A stretch of 64,000 nucleotides of DNA from Allorhodopirellula heiligendammensis (lineage in GTDB: Bacteria; Planctomycetota; Planctomycetia; Pirellulales; Pirellulaceae): NCBI RefSeq assembly GCF_007860105.1, contig NZ_SJPU01000002.1, positions 1,787,739 to 1,851,738 on the forward strand, read 5' to 3'. Made by a program: the position numbers and the translations under genes. The notes under the pieces were generated by a model. It searched no databases. It was not told where the DNA came from and saw only the letters and a program-made list of their open reading frames with translations. Below, in pieces: positions 56,294 to 64,000 of the stretch. Positions within the stretch are counted from its first letter, which is position 1, and the number at the start of each line of letters is the position of its first letter.

Positions 56294-57333
56294 GAACGGC
56301 CTCTGGCGGCGCTCAGGACGGATCGCAGGATGTGACAGGCCTGGTCAATTTGATCTGGCGTTACGTCCAAGTGCGTAACGAATCGAATGATTTGATCTCC
56401 CATGGCGAAACTATCCACCCCTGCGGCAAACAATCGAGATTGCAAATCAGCCGCTGAGCCCCACGCCGGATCCACCTCCAGCATCACGATGTTGGTATCG
56501 ACCCTTCCGCCACGCACTTTTACCGCAGAGTGGGCCACAGCGGCATCGGCGAGTTGTTGGGCCGCCTCGTGATCGAGCCGTAGACGATCACGGTGATGCT
56601 GTAACGCGTACAAGGCGCCAGCGGCAATGATGCCGGCTTGTCGCATCCCACCGCCAAACAATTTTCGTGCTCGGCGGGCGTGATCGATGAATTCGTTCGT
56701 ACCGACCAAAGCGGAACCTACCGGCGCCCCGAGCCCCTTGCTGAAGCACACGCTGATGGAATCAAATGGAGCGACCATTCGCGATAATTCCATGTTTGTT
56801 GCCACCGCCGCGTTCCAAATCCGCGCCCCATCGAGGTGTGCTTTCAATCCGTGCTCGTGTGCCCACTGGCAAACGGTGTCAATCGTTGCTTGAGGTATCA
56901 CGCGTCCGCCCCAGCGATTGTGCGTGTTCTCCAGGCACAGCAAACGAGTCCTCACCATGTGATCATTTTCCGGGCGGATCGTCCCGCGGAGATGGTCGAG
57001 ACCGAGCACCCCTTCGTGGCCGGCAATGGGTTGAGCTACCAAACCCGATAATTGGGCAAACGCTCCTTGCTCGTATTGATAGATATGGCAGTCTGTTTCG
57101 CATAAAAACTCACTCCCCCGATCGCAGTGAATTCGCACGCCAACCTGATTGGTCATCGTGCCGCTGGGCATGAACAATGCGTTCTCCTTGCCGAGCAGAG
57201 CCGCCGTTTCTCGCTCGAGCATCTCGACGGTAGGATCGATGTCGATCACACCATCGCCCACCCGAGCGTGGGCCATCGCGTGGCGCATTTCAGCGGTGGG
57301 CTGGGTGAGCGTGTCGCTACGCAGGTCGATCAT
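56290..57333 (-). CDS. ltaE: low-specificity L-threonine aldolase
   Basis: 347 residues. Starts MIDLRSDTLTQPTAEMRHAM, followed by DDPTVEMLE-like DIDPTVEMLERETAALLGKE, ALFMPSGTMTNQVGVRIHC and the PLP-contact NTHNRWGG and HLDGARIWNAAVATN. The PLP lysine is K199 in SVCFSKGLGAPVGSALVG. The enzyme splits L-threonine to glycine and acetaldehyde (and other beta-hydroxy amino acids). Length is normal. It is the first gene of a two-gene unit with the GT39-like protein, a pairing without a clear metabolic link. Confidence 0.95.
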   Translation of the reverse strand: MIDLRSDTLTQPTAEMRHAMAHARVGDGVIDIDPTVEMLERETAALLGKENALFMPSGTMTNQVGVRIHCDRGSEFLCETDCHIYQYEQGAFAQLSGLVAQPIAGHEGVLGLDHLRGTIRPENDHMVRTRLLCLENTHNRWGGRVIPQATIDTVCQWAHEHGLKAHLDGARIWNAAVATNMELSRMVAPFDSISVCFSKGLGAPVGSALVGTNEFIDHARRARKLFGGGMRQAGIIAAGALYALQHHRDRLRLDHEAAQQLADAAVAHSAVKVRGGRVDTNIVMLEVDPAWGSAADLQSRLFAAGVDSFAMGDQIIRFVTHLDVTPDQIDQACHILRSVLSAARGRS

Positions 57334-57566
57334 AGTGGGAGAGTGGGACAGGAGGAGGGAGTGCGCCTTAGCAAACCAGGATGGCGTCGTTAAGATGGTG
57401 CGAGTTGGAGAGCCTGCTGGACGGAAATACCGATCGGTTATCGACGACCTACTGAGCGGGTGTCGATCGCGTGCCGCCCGTGGGACCCGCTTCGATCCTT
57501 AGGTTATCGCACAGAATCCAGTTCCTCCGCCACCACACCACTTTCGCCTCCACAGCCCAATTTTTC

Positions 57567-58937
57567 ATGATGTCCGAACGAACTGAATCTGTGATCCGAT
57601 ACGTCGATGCACGTGGTGGTGGCGACGAGGTACTTGCCGAACTTCGTGAAAAGCTCAGCCCGCGTGGTGACTTAGTGAGTCCGCGTGGACGAGAACTCAC
57701 CCAAGCGGTTTTTGGCAAACCACTCACTCCCGTGGAGGTGGTTGAAACGATTTGTCGGGACGTGTTGAGCGAAGGTACCCCTGCGCTTCTGCGCTATACG
57801 AAGGCGCTCGATGGGGCGGAGTTGACGGCTCCGAGCTTGCGTGTTCCCGCCGCGGACTTGGCTGCAGCCCACGCGGCGGCCGACCCTGAGTTCCTTGAAT
57901 CCATTCGGCGAATTCGAGACAACATCGTCCAGTTTCAAACGGCAATTCGTCACAGCGATGTAACGATTCAACCTCGACCCGGAGTACGTTTGACACAACG
58001 ATATGTGCCGCTGCGGCGGATTGGGATCTGTGTTCCAGGAGGCGCCGCAGCGTACCCGTCTACAGTGCTGATGACCGCGGTACCTGCCCAGGTAGCCGGT
58101 GTCGGAGAAATCGCGGTGGTCGCGCCGCCCACGCCTTTCGGTGCTTACAACAATGACATGCTCGCGACCTGTCACGAACTGGGGCTCACGGAAGTCTATC
58201 GCTGCGGGGGGGCGCAGGCAGTCGCCGCCATGGCGTATGGCTGTGATGCTTTGCCCGCAGTGGATAAAATCGTCGGCCCGGGCAACCTGTTCGTCGCACT
58301 GGCCAAGAAACATGTCTTTGGAACGGTCGATATCGATTCGTTCGCAGGTCCCAGTGAGGTTATCGTGCTGGCCGATGAGACCGCATCCGCTGCATTTGTC
58401 GCCGCTGACCTGCTAGCCCAGGCCGAGCATTCGCCTGGATCGGCAATCTTGATTACCTGGCACCCCGATCTGATCGAGCAAGTTCAAATAGAACTGTCCT
58501 CTCAACTTGCCGAGTTGCAGCGAAGCGATCTCGTACGGGATGCACTGGCGGATTTCGGTGCCCTCATTCTAGTCCGTGATGCCGATCAAGCCTGCGCCTT
58601 GACGGACTCGTTTGCTCCAGAGCACTTGCATATCCAGACCGCTCACCCCAGCGTACTGATCGAGAAGATTCGCAATAGCGGGGCTGCGTTTTTGGGCCAC
58701 CACACACCGGTTGCCCTCGGTGATTATGCTGCCGGGCCGAGTCATGTGTTACCCACTGGGGGAACCTGCAAATGGGCCGAGGGGCTGTCGGTGAACAGTT
58801 TCTTAAGGTCGGGCAGCGTCACATCGTTTGCGACCGAGGCTACCCGTGCGATCGCACCCGACGTGATTCGATTGGCTGAAAAAGAAGGTCTTACCGCTCA
58901 TGCCAATAGCGTGTCCATCCGGTCTCAAGCCGAGTGA
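57567..58937 (+). CDS. hisD: histidinol dehydrogenase
   Basis: 456 residues from the ATG at 57567 (ATG 57570 is equally possible); the frame from 57471 adds residues not found in the family. Motifs: RYVPLRRIGICVPGGAAAYP, STVLMTAVPAQVAGVGEIAV, GGAQAVAAMAYGCDALPAVD, KIVGPGNLFVALAKKHVFGT, DSFAGPSEVIVLAD, then the catalytic Glu/His pair in DSFAPEHLHIQT and the zinc-site region LGDYAAGPSHVLPTGGTCKW. It catalyses the last two steps of histidine synthesis (histidinol to histidine, using NAD). No other his gene is nearby. Confidence 0.97.
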   Translation: MMSERTESVIRYVDARGGGDEVLAELREKLSPRGDLVSPRGRELTQAVFGKPLTPVEVVETICRDVLSEGTPALLRYTKALDGAELTAPSLRVPAADLAAAHAAADPEFLESIRRIRDNIVQFQTAIRHSDVTIQPRPGVRLTQRYVPLRRIGICVPGGAAAYPSTVLMTAVPAQVAGVGEIAVVAPPTPFGAYNNDMLATCHELGLTEVYRCGGAQAVAAMAYGCDALPAVDKIVGPGNLFVALAKKHVFGTVDIDSFAGPSEVIVLADETASAAFVAADLLAQAEHSPGSAILITWHPDLIEQVQIELSSQLAELQRSDLVRDALADFGALILVRDADQACALTDSFAPEHLHIQTAHPSVLIEKIRNSGAAFLGHHTPVALGDYAAGPSHVLPTGGTCKWAEGLSVNSFLRSGSVTSFATEATRAIAPDVIRLAEKEGLTAHANSVSIRSQAE

Positions 58938-58972
58938 GTTTCGGCACCTGCTTCCAAACGCATCCGCGTTGA

Positions 58973-60253
58973 TCAACCAGCAGTGGTGACGAAGCTGGGT
59001 TCGGGTTGCCAGAGGTATAGAAATGTTGGCATCTTCGCACGATCAAGTCCTGGGATACTGATTGGTAACAGCGAACTCATTGGCGAGTTGGGAGTGACAT
59101 CAAACTCACTCAATGCGCGATCGTTGTCGCGCCGCAGCAGCACCACAGGTGCATTTACTGGTAAACCGGCCATGCGACCGGCAAGATCAATCGCGTCGTC
59201 GAGATACCCCGTGCTATCAACCAAACCCTGTTCCACCGCTTGCAATCCAGTCCACACACGACCGTCGAAAATTTGATTGGTGTCGCTGGCTGAAAGGGGT
59301 TCGTGGTCGACTGCTTCGTTATCCCGCTTCTGATCGCTCAGGCCGAGTGCTAATGGTGGTAGGGTCTGTCGAAGTTTGGCACCTCGCGAACGTTGGACTT
59401 GAGCAATGAAACGTTCATGAAATTGGTCCGCCATCGCTTGCAGGATTTCTCGCTCCGAAATCTTCATCGTCCGCTGAGGTGACCCCAGGTCGATTTTGTC
59501 GCCGGATTTCACCGGTACTGGGATGATGTTGTATTGGCCCAGCGTGTCTTCCATGTTGTAGCTATTCAGGATCACGCCAATGCCGCCAACGACTGAAGTC
59601 GGGTGGGCTACGATTTGATCGGCATGAGTGGCGAGGTAATAACCACCCCCGCAACCAGTAGTCATTAAACAAGCGACGACTGGAATGTCTCGGCACTGTT
59701 TCAGTCGAGTCACATCATGGGCGAGAATGTCCGTGGCCGTCACACCGCCTCCGGGTGTATTGATTCGCAGTACCACTGCAGAGATTGAACCGTCGCATTC
59801 GATGCGTCGCATCTTCTCCCGGAACAGTGCAACGGGGTTTTCACCCATCGAGTTTAAACCGCTGAAATTGCGGTTGAGGATCAAACCATCTACATCGACG
59901 ATCGCAATGCGGCCTCCAGCATTTTCAGCTCGACCGTCGATCACGACGCTCTGAATGTGGGAGGCAGTGTTGTCGCTACGGCTGATAGTCACCATTTCAC
60001 CGCTCATTCTGACATCGCCATCGATGCCCATCTTGCCGGTGAGGCCCATATTGCCGCCCACCAGCGCTCGGATTGGCGACTGGCATCCGGCAACCACGAC
60101 TGTGAGTGCGATGAAGGCGAAGAGCGGTGATGCAAGTCTGCGGGAACAGGCGTGTCGGCGAGCTTGGTAACAATCGGTGATCAGCGAAAACATCCGAGTC
60201 CATTCGTAAGCGGAGAGGGGCTTATCGAGGTCAACGTCGAGTTCCTTGCCCAT
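58973..60253 (-). CDS. SppA/S49-like protein lacking the catalytic serine
   Basis: 426 residues with an N-terminal lipoprotein-type signal (FAFIALTVVVAGCQSP). The ClpP/crotonase-like core of S49 peptidases is recognisable: IAIVDVDGLILNRNFSG, RINTPGGGVTATDILAHDVT, ADQIVAHPTSVVGGIGVILN and WTGLQAVEQGLVDSTGYLDD. The lysine in VKSGDKIDLGSPQRTM is kept. The place of the catalytic serine (AASGGYY in SppA) is GCGGGYY here, so the serine is Gly202 with Cys201 before it. It may be a non-proteolytic paralogue or use a different nucleophile. It is convergent with hisD. Confidence 0.85.
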   Translation of the reverse strand: MGKELDVDLDKPLSAYEWTRMFSLITDCYQARRHACSRRLASPLFAFIALTVVVAGCQSPIRALVGGNMGLTGKMGIDGDVRMSGEMVTISRSDNTASHIQSVVIDGRAENAGGRIAIVDVDGLILNRNFSGLNSMGENPVALFREKMRRIECDGSISAVVLRINTPGGGVTATDILAHDVTRLKQCRDIPVVACLMTTGCGGGYYLATHADQIVAHPTSVVGGIGVILNSYNMEDTLGQYNIIPVPVKSGDKIDLGSPQRTMKISEREILQAMADQFHERFIAQVQRSRGAKLRQTLPPLALGLSDQKRDNEAVDHEPLSASDTNQIFDGRVWTGLQAVEQGLVDSTGYLDDAIDLAGRMAGLPVNAPVVLLRRDNDRALSEFDVTPNSPMSSLLPISIPGLDRAKMPTFLYLWQPEPSFVTTAG

Positions 60254-60490
60254 ACGTGGTTAAACATCGGCCTCCTGGGACAACCATCCGAAGCTGAACT
60301 GTCAGTTCAATTCCGACCGCTGCATCCCTATTAACCTGATTTGCTGGCAAATTACGCCTATCCGACACACCTTCGACAGTTCTCAGGCGGGGCGATGCCA
60401 CTAGCGATCCAATCCACTGCAAGTGGCTATACTCAGATTTCAGCATTTTTTCCCAACCGCAGGTTTTTCCGCCAACTCAAAGACTGCACC

Positions 60491-61279
60491 ATGGTTCACA
60501 CACTCACAATGACGCTGACGTTTAGTCTCGCATTTGCCATCAGTCCACTGCTCCGAGCGGACCAAGGCTCGGCCGCACAATCCAACGCGGGTGCCCAGGC
60601 TGAAACGAAAACGGGCGAATGGGCGACCACGCCTGACCCCGACTTGCCCAACGTATTAATTTTGGGCGATTCGATCTCGATTGGATACACGCTGCAGGTC
60701 CGAGACGCTCTCACAGGCAAAGCGAACGTCTATCGTCCGCATTCACCCGATGGACGTCGACCTGAGAATTGCTCGGGCACGACCAAGGGGGTTGCCGACA
60801 TCGGTCGGTGGCTGAAAGGGCCTCAATGGGATGTGATTCATTTCAACTTCGGCTTGCATGATCTTAAACATGTGCGTGAGGCCGATGCATCTCAGGCTTC
60901 GAACTCCATGGACGACCCACGCCAAGCGGAGCCTGAAACGTATCGGAAGAATCTGACTGAGATTGTTGAAAAACTCAAAGCCACAGACGCAAAGTTAATC
61001 TACGCCACAACAACCGGTTACCCCGCCGGGGTTAGTCCAGCTCGCCTGCCTGCCGACGCAAAGGTGTACAACGAGATCGCCATCGAAATCATGAACGCCA
61101 ATGAAATCGAGATCAATGATCTCTACGCACTGTGCCAGGATCGACTCGACGAGCTTCAGCTGAACAAGAACGTGCACTTCAACGCAAAGGGCAAGGCGGT
61201 CCAAGCGAAGCGGGTGGCGAGGGTCATTGCGAGGGGTCTGGAAAGTCGTGAGCCCGCCGCGCCGAACGCTTCCAAATGA
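60491..61279 (+). CDS. secreted SGNH/GDSL hydrolase
   Basis: 262 residues from the ATG at 60491; the frame from 60341 lacks a signal peptide, whereas this start gives MVHTLTMTLTFSLAFAISPL with cleavage near LRADQ. The SGNH core: block I NVLILGDSISIGYTLQVRDA (Ser nucleophile), glycine block DGRRPENCSGTTKG, block III FNFGLHDLKHV (Asn) and block V NVHFNAKGKAVQAKRVA (His). Enzymes of this type are esterases or acetylxylan-like sugar deacetylases. The last 56 bases overlap the convergent membrane protein gene. Confidence 0.88.
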   Translation: MVHTLTMTLTFSLAFAISPLLRADQGSAAQSNAGAQAETKTGEWATTPDPDLPNVLILGDSISIGYTLQVRDALTGKANVYRPHSPDGRRPENCSGTTKGVADIGRWLKGPQWDVIHFNFGLHDLKHVREADASQASNSMDDPRQAEPETYRKNLTEIVEKLKATDAKLIYATTTGYPAGVSPARLPADAKVYNEIAIEIMNANEIEINDLYALCQDRLDELQLNKNVHFNAKGKAVQAKRVARVIARGLESREPAAPNASK

Positions 61280-62357
61280 ATCCGTCGAGCACGTAGTGCG
61301 TGATTTGAGGAACCGCGAGCAAGGGGGCCAACCAGTTTGCGCTGGCGAGTGGCCCGCTAGCAGAGTGCGCGTCTGGTGAGCCTTGGATATCCGCCCAACC
61401 GAACAGCCAAGGATGTTGATGTGATAGGCCGCAATCCCAAATCAATTCTTCGGCATAAGCAAGTATCCAGATCACGCCCAGGAATAGCGACAGGCGACCC
61501 AATGAGGTTTGCCAGCGCGAGGGGGGCGTGTCCTCACCTCGACGCCAACGGTACCAATAGATCAATACCATGTAGGGTACCCCATGAATGATCACATTGG
61601 TGACGGTGAAGGCATAGTCGGAATTGAGCGTGATGATGCCGACATACCAACACAGTACTGTGCTGATCACGACGATGTCTTTGCCCGGATTCCAATTGCC
61701 TTGTTTGAGGCCGCGATATGCTGACCGGGTCGCATAGACCAATAACGCCGACCAATAAATAGGCTGCAGGATGACCGCTGTGATCGGTGGTAACGTGACG
61801 AAGTCCCCTGCGGTAAACCAACTGAAATTACGCGGCAGGTGAGCGTGCCAGTATACGAGTGGATAGATCGTAGCAAGGTAGATCGTCACCGTATCGACCC
61901 ACCATCCCCACCGTTCATGGTCATTCTCGCGAGATCGGTAGAGAGCGACCCATCCGTACTGTTGGCGAACGAAATGGAAAACCGCCAAATAGGCTAACAA
62001 GCTCCAAAACAGAGGCACGCTTTCACTGTAGACGGCGACACCGACGGCAAATGCCAGTAGAGGTGTGAGCGCGTACAGCCAAGGTCGGCGACGCAGCTCC
62101 ACAGGGTCAAAGTAGACACGAAAGCCGGTCGCATAGACGTGTGCCACGTCGATTAGCAAGATGGCGGCAACCCAGGTCCAGCCGGAGGTCTCGTCATGAA
62201 GTATCCCCAGTGCAGCGCCGATGGGCAGCATCATCAAGGCAAGCACCGCACTGCCGCCGAAAGTCAGTAGGTCGACTGTCGGCGAAAACAGAGTCGGGAA
62301 TCGAACGCGAGCTCGTGGTGGATTGGCGGATCGCGGAAGGCTGTCAGAAAATGACAT
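61224..62357 (-). CDS. polytopic membrane protein of unknown function
   Basis: 377 residues, about nine or ten hydrophobic helices. Conserved-looking polar spots inside membrane regions are AAILLIDVAHVYATGFRVYF, LAVFHFVRQQYGWVALYRSR, and TNVIIHGVPYMVLIYWYRWR; His and Arg residues in helices hint at a cofactor- or ion-binding enzyme or carrier. From memory, proteins with the HFVRQQYGW and DVAHVYAT motifs occur in several phyla without known role. The C-terminal part overlaps the SGNH gene by 56 bases. Confidence 0.72.
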   Translation of the reverse strand: MSFSDSLPRSANPPRARVRFPTLFSPTVDLLTFGGSAVLALMMLPIGAALGILHDETSGWTWVAAILLIDVAHVYATGFRVYFDPVELRRRPWLYALTPLLAFAVGVAVYSESVPLFWSLLAYLAVFHFVRQQYGWVALYRSRENDHERWGWWVDTVTIYLATIYPLVYWHAHLPRNFSWFTAGDFVTLPPITAVILQPIYWSALLVYATRSAYRGLKQGNWNPGKDIVVISTVLCWYVGIITLNSDYAFTVTNVIIHGVPYMVLIYWYRWRRGEDTPPSRWQTSLGRLSLFLGVIWILAYAEELIWDCGLSHQHPWLFGWADIQGSPDAHSASGPLASANWLAPLLAVPQITHYVLDGFIWKRSARRAHDFPDPSQ

Positions 62358-62369
62358 GGATGCTGATCG

Positions 62370-64000
62370 TTAGGGATCACAGGCGGGCCAGAGTACCACA
62401 TTTCCATCCCTACCCGCCGTCATCATGAGTGATCCGTCTGAATTGAACTCAATGGAATTCACGCCGTCGCGGTGCCTCACTAAATCGAGCAACTCTCGTC
62501 CAGTCGGGCCCATCGGATAAGTGTCGTCGGTGCCCGAGGACGCGACGCCAAATCGTGGATCCCATACTCGAATGCTGCGGTCGTGAGAGGCGGTGAATAA
62601 GCGTAGCGTCGATGGACTCGAGGCCGCAAGAGTTTCGTCGTGTTCACCACGGGTGGAGCTGTCGTTCGAAACTCTGGCGAAACCATTGGGGCCGTCTGGG
62701 TTGGACCGATTCGCACTCGGTTCCAATTCGTCGAGCTGCGGGCCAGCGACCGGAGCGGCACCGATGAGTGCCACACCATGAATGGCCTCGGCATGTCCCT
62801 GAAAAATGGTATCCGGTGGATCAGCAGGAACGTGTTGTTTCGAAAGATCCCACATTCTCGCCAGTTGGTCGTCGCCTCCAGCGGCCACGAACCGTCCGTC
62901 GGGTGAAAAGCATCCTGCAAAAATACTGCCAACGTCGGGATCCGCGAACAACACCTGTTGGGTTTGTTCGGTCAGATTATGCAAGATCACGTGACCACGA
63001 TCCGTTGTCGAGAGCAGCTGGCGGCCATCAGGCGAGATCGATAGTGACAGCGGAATTCCCATTTCTCCCACGCCTACTGACTCAACCGAGGAGAGTTTGC
63101 CGAGTTCAGTGAAGCTGGGCGTGTCGCGTTGGAAAGCCCATCGCCGGATCGAACCGTCGGCGCCGCCCGTAAAGAAATCATGCGGGGCTGTATCGCCGAC
63201 AAACTCGATGCACCGTACTGCTTTGCCATGCGGCGACTCCAGTTTACCGAGGGCAAGACCGGTATGCGCATCCCAGGCCTTCAAGCTTTGGCTTCCGGTC
63301 AGCACGATTTCTCCGTCAGGCGAAATTGCCGCGACGCTGATCGCTCCATGAATGCGGTAACTTACCTCCAGACCACGCGTGGCCGTGTTCCAACGATAAG
63401 CCGAGTGCCCATGCAGCGTGACTAATTGGTCGCTTCCGGCAGGGGCGGCGGCTGAGACATCGCCGAGACGCTTGGGCAAACCCATGGCAATTTCTTTGGT
63501 GGACTGACGAATGTCATCAGCGGCTCGCCAACGCTCGACACGTGCAGGGGCATCTCCGGGTGGGTTGACCGCGATGTATGCGTGCTCACCTGATTCATCG
63601 ATGGCGACCGACGCGATGCCAGGACTCCCTCCGGACCGAGTTCGGTCATCCGTTTTAACGTGTTGTGTAAAAATCGTCTGGAACGCCGCGGGTTTTGTTT
63701 CCAGTGGCAGTTGCCACAGCACCGCATGATGGATGGTGGAGTCAACTTTTTGCAGTTTGGAAGAGGTGACCGCACGGCGGCCATCGCCGGAGAGTTTCAC
63801 ACTCGTGACGATCCCATCGTGATCCAATCGATCAATCAATTCACGAGAATTCAGGTCCAGTTGGGAGAGCCGCTCGTCGTCCGCCGCGACCCATACAGTG
63901 TCTCCGTCTGGCGCCACCGCAATGTCGTTGATCCGCGTCCCTAGCAGCAGGTCGATGGGCTTTCCAATCGGCGTACCCGTTTGAACATCCCATAAGATGA
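62370..64000 (-). CDS. WD40 repeat protein, 5' end outside the window
   Basis: The frame remains open to the right edge of the window: upstream of the first GTG (63917) it encodes ILWDVQTGTPIGKPIDLL and LGTRINDIAVAPDGDTVWVA, a further WD40 blade, so the start lies beyond base 64000. At least 543 residues are visible. WD40 repeats are clear: SPDGEIVLTGSQSLKAWDAH, SPDGRQLLSTTDRGHVILHN, SPDGRFVAAGGDDQLARMWD, TASHDRSIRVWDPRFG, NSDGSLMMTAGRDGNVVLW. Planctomycetes often have WD40 domains behind a protein kinase or cytochrome domain, so the missing N-terminus could carry another module. The stop is 13 bases from the start of the membrane protein at 62357. Confidence 0.85.
   Translation of the reverse strand, partial: ILWDVQTGTPIGKPIDLLLGTRINDIAVAPDGDTVWVAADDERLSQLDLNSRELIDRLDHDGIVTSVKLSGDGRRAVTSSKLQKVDSTIHHAVLWQLPLETKPAAFQTIFTQHVKTDDRTRSGGSPGIASVAIDESGEHAYIAVNPPGDAPARVERWRAADDIRQSTKEIAMGLPKRLGDVSAAAPAGSDQLVTLHGHSAYRWNTATRGLEVSYRIHGAISVAAISPDGEIVLTGSQSLKAWDAHTGLALGKLESPHGKAVRCIEFVGDTAPHDFFTGGADGSIRRWAFQRDTPSFTELGKLSSVESVGVGEMGIPLSLSISPDGRQLLSTTDRGHVILHNLTEQTQQVLFADPDVGSIFAGCFSPDGRFVAAGGDDQLARMWDLSKQHVPADPPDTIFQGHAEAIHGVALIGAAPVAGPQLDELEPSANRSNPDGPNGFARVSNDSSTRGEHDETLAASSPSTLRLFTASHDRSIRVWDPRFGVASSGTDDTYPMGPTGRELLDLVRHRDGVNSIEFNSDGSLMMTAGRDGNVVLWPACDP

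Overview
The window reads as a chromosomal segment of a planctomycete, most likely a Rhodopirellula-like member of the Pirellulaceae. This rests on family content rather than any search: a DUF1559 protein with a prepilin-type N-terminus, two DUF1080 proteins, a very long PVC-type heme-binding/HEAT protein, an ASPIC/UnbV–FG-GAP protein, many secreted or lipoprotein products, and frequent weak or absent Shine-Dalgarno sequences. I see no rRNA or tRNA gene, CRISPR array, insertion sequence, integrase or phage gene. The gene content is mostly housekeeping and envelope functions.

Layout. 1–5 kb: the 3' part of a DUF2254 membrane protein, a secreted protein of unknown function, a small membrane protein and two DUF1080 proteins. 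5.2–13.1 kb (minus): a ten-gene Mrp-type cation/proton antiporter operon (order E-F-G-A'(DUF4040/MbhE)-B-C-D, then a NuoL/MrpA-like protein, a 96-aa membrane protein and a third MrpD/NuoN-like protein). Nearly all junctions overlap or abut. 13.5–15.6 kb: groES and groEL with a strong terminator. 16–18 kb: two small membrane/lipoproteins and a DUF1559 protein converging on a bidirectional terminator. 18.2–24.2 kb: three overlapping secreted-protein genes (TPR/FG-GAP/UnbV lipoprotein, CxxCH FG-GAP protein, TPR protein). 24.2–28.5 kb (minus): a new 51-aa membrane ORF, the PVC-type cytochrome/HEAT protein and a cold-shock protein. 28.8–37.3 kb: a kinase-fold phosphotransferase, a DsbD-like thiol transporter with two N-terminal domains, ComEC, a conserved unknown, a Cu/Zn-SOD lipoprotein and a Trm112-like protein. 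37.4–46.7 kb: a secreted repetitive protein, a FAAL–ACP–alpha-oxoamine synthase fusion followed directly by mobA and moeA, then YidC with an inserted PDZ domain. 46.9–64 kb: DinB, inositol-monophosphatase, LTA-synthase-like, NCS2-like permease plus PQQ beta-propeller pair, PIG-L deacetylase, GT39-like transferase, threonine aldolase, hisD, an SppA-like protein lacking its serine, an SGNH hydrolase, a polytopic unknown and a WD40 protein cut by the window end.

The strongest candidate for something little described is the fused acyl-AMP ligase/ACP/PLP-synthase. Its three modules are enough in principle to activate a fatty acid, hold it on the carrier domain and condense it with an amino acid to an aminoketone lipid, and it sits in one tight transcription unit with two molybdenum-cofactor genes. 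Other points worth checking are the serine-less SppA relative, YidC with a PDZ domain, the split-MrpA antiporter with three pump-like subunits, and the duplicated DsbD sensor domains.
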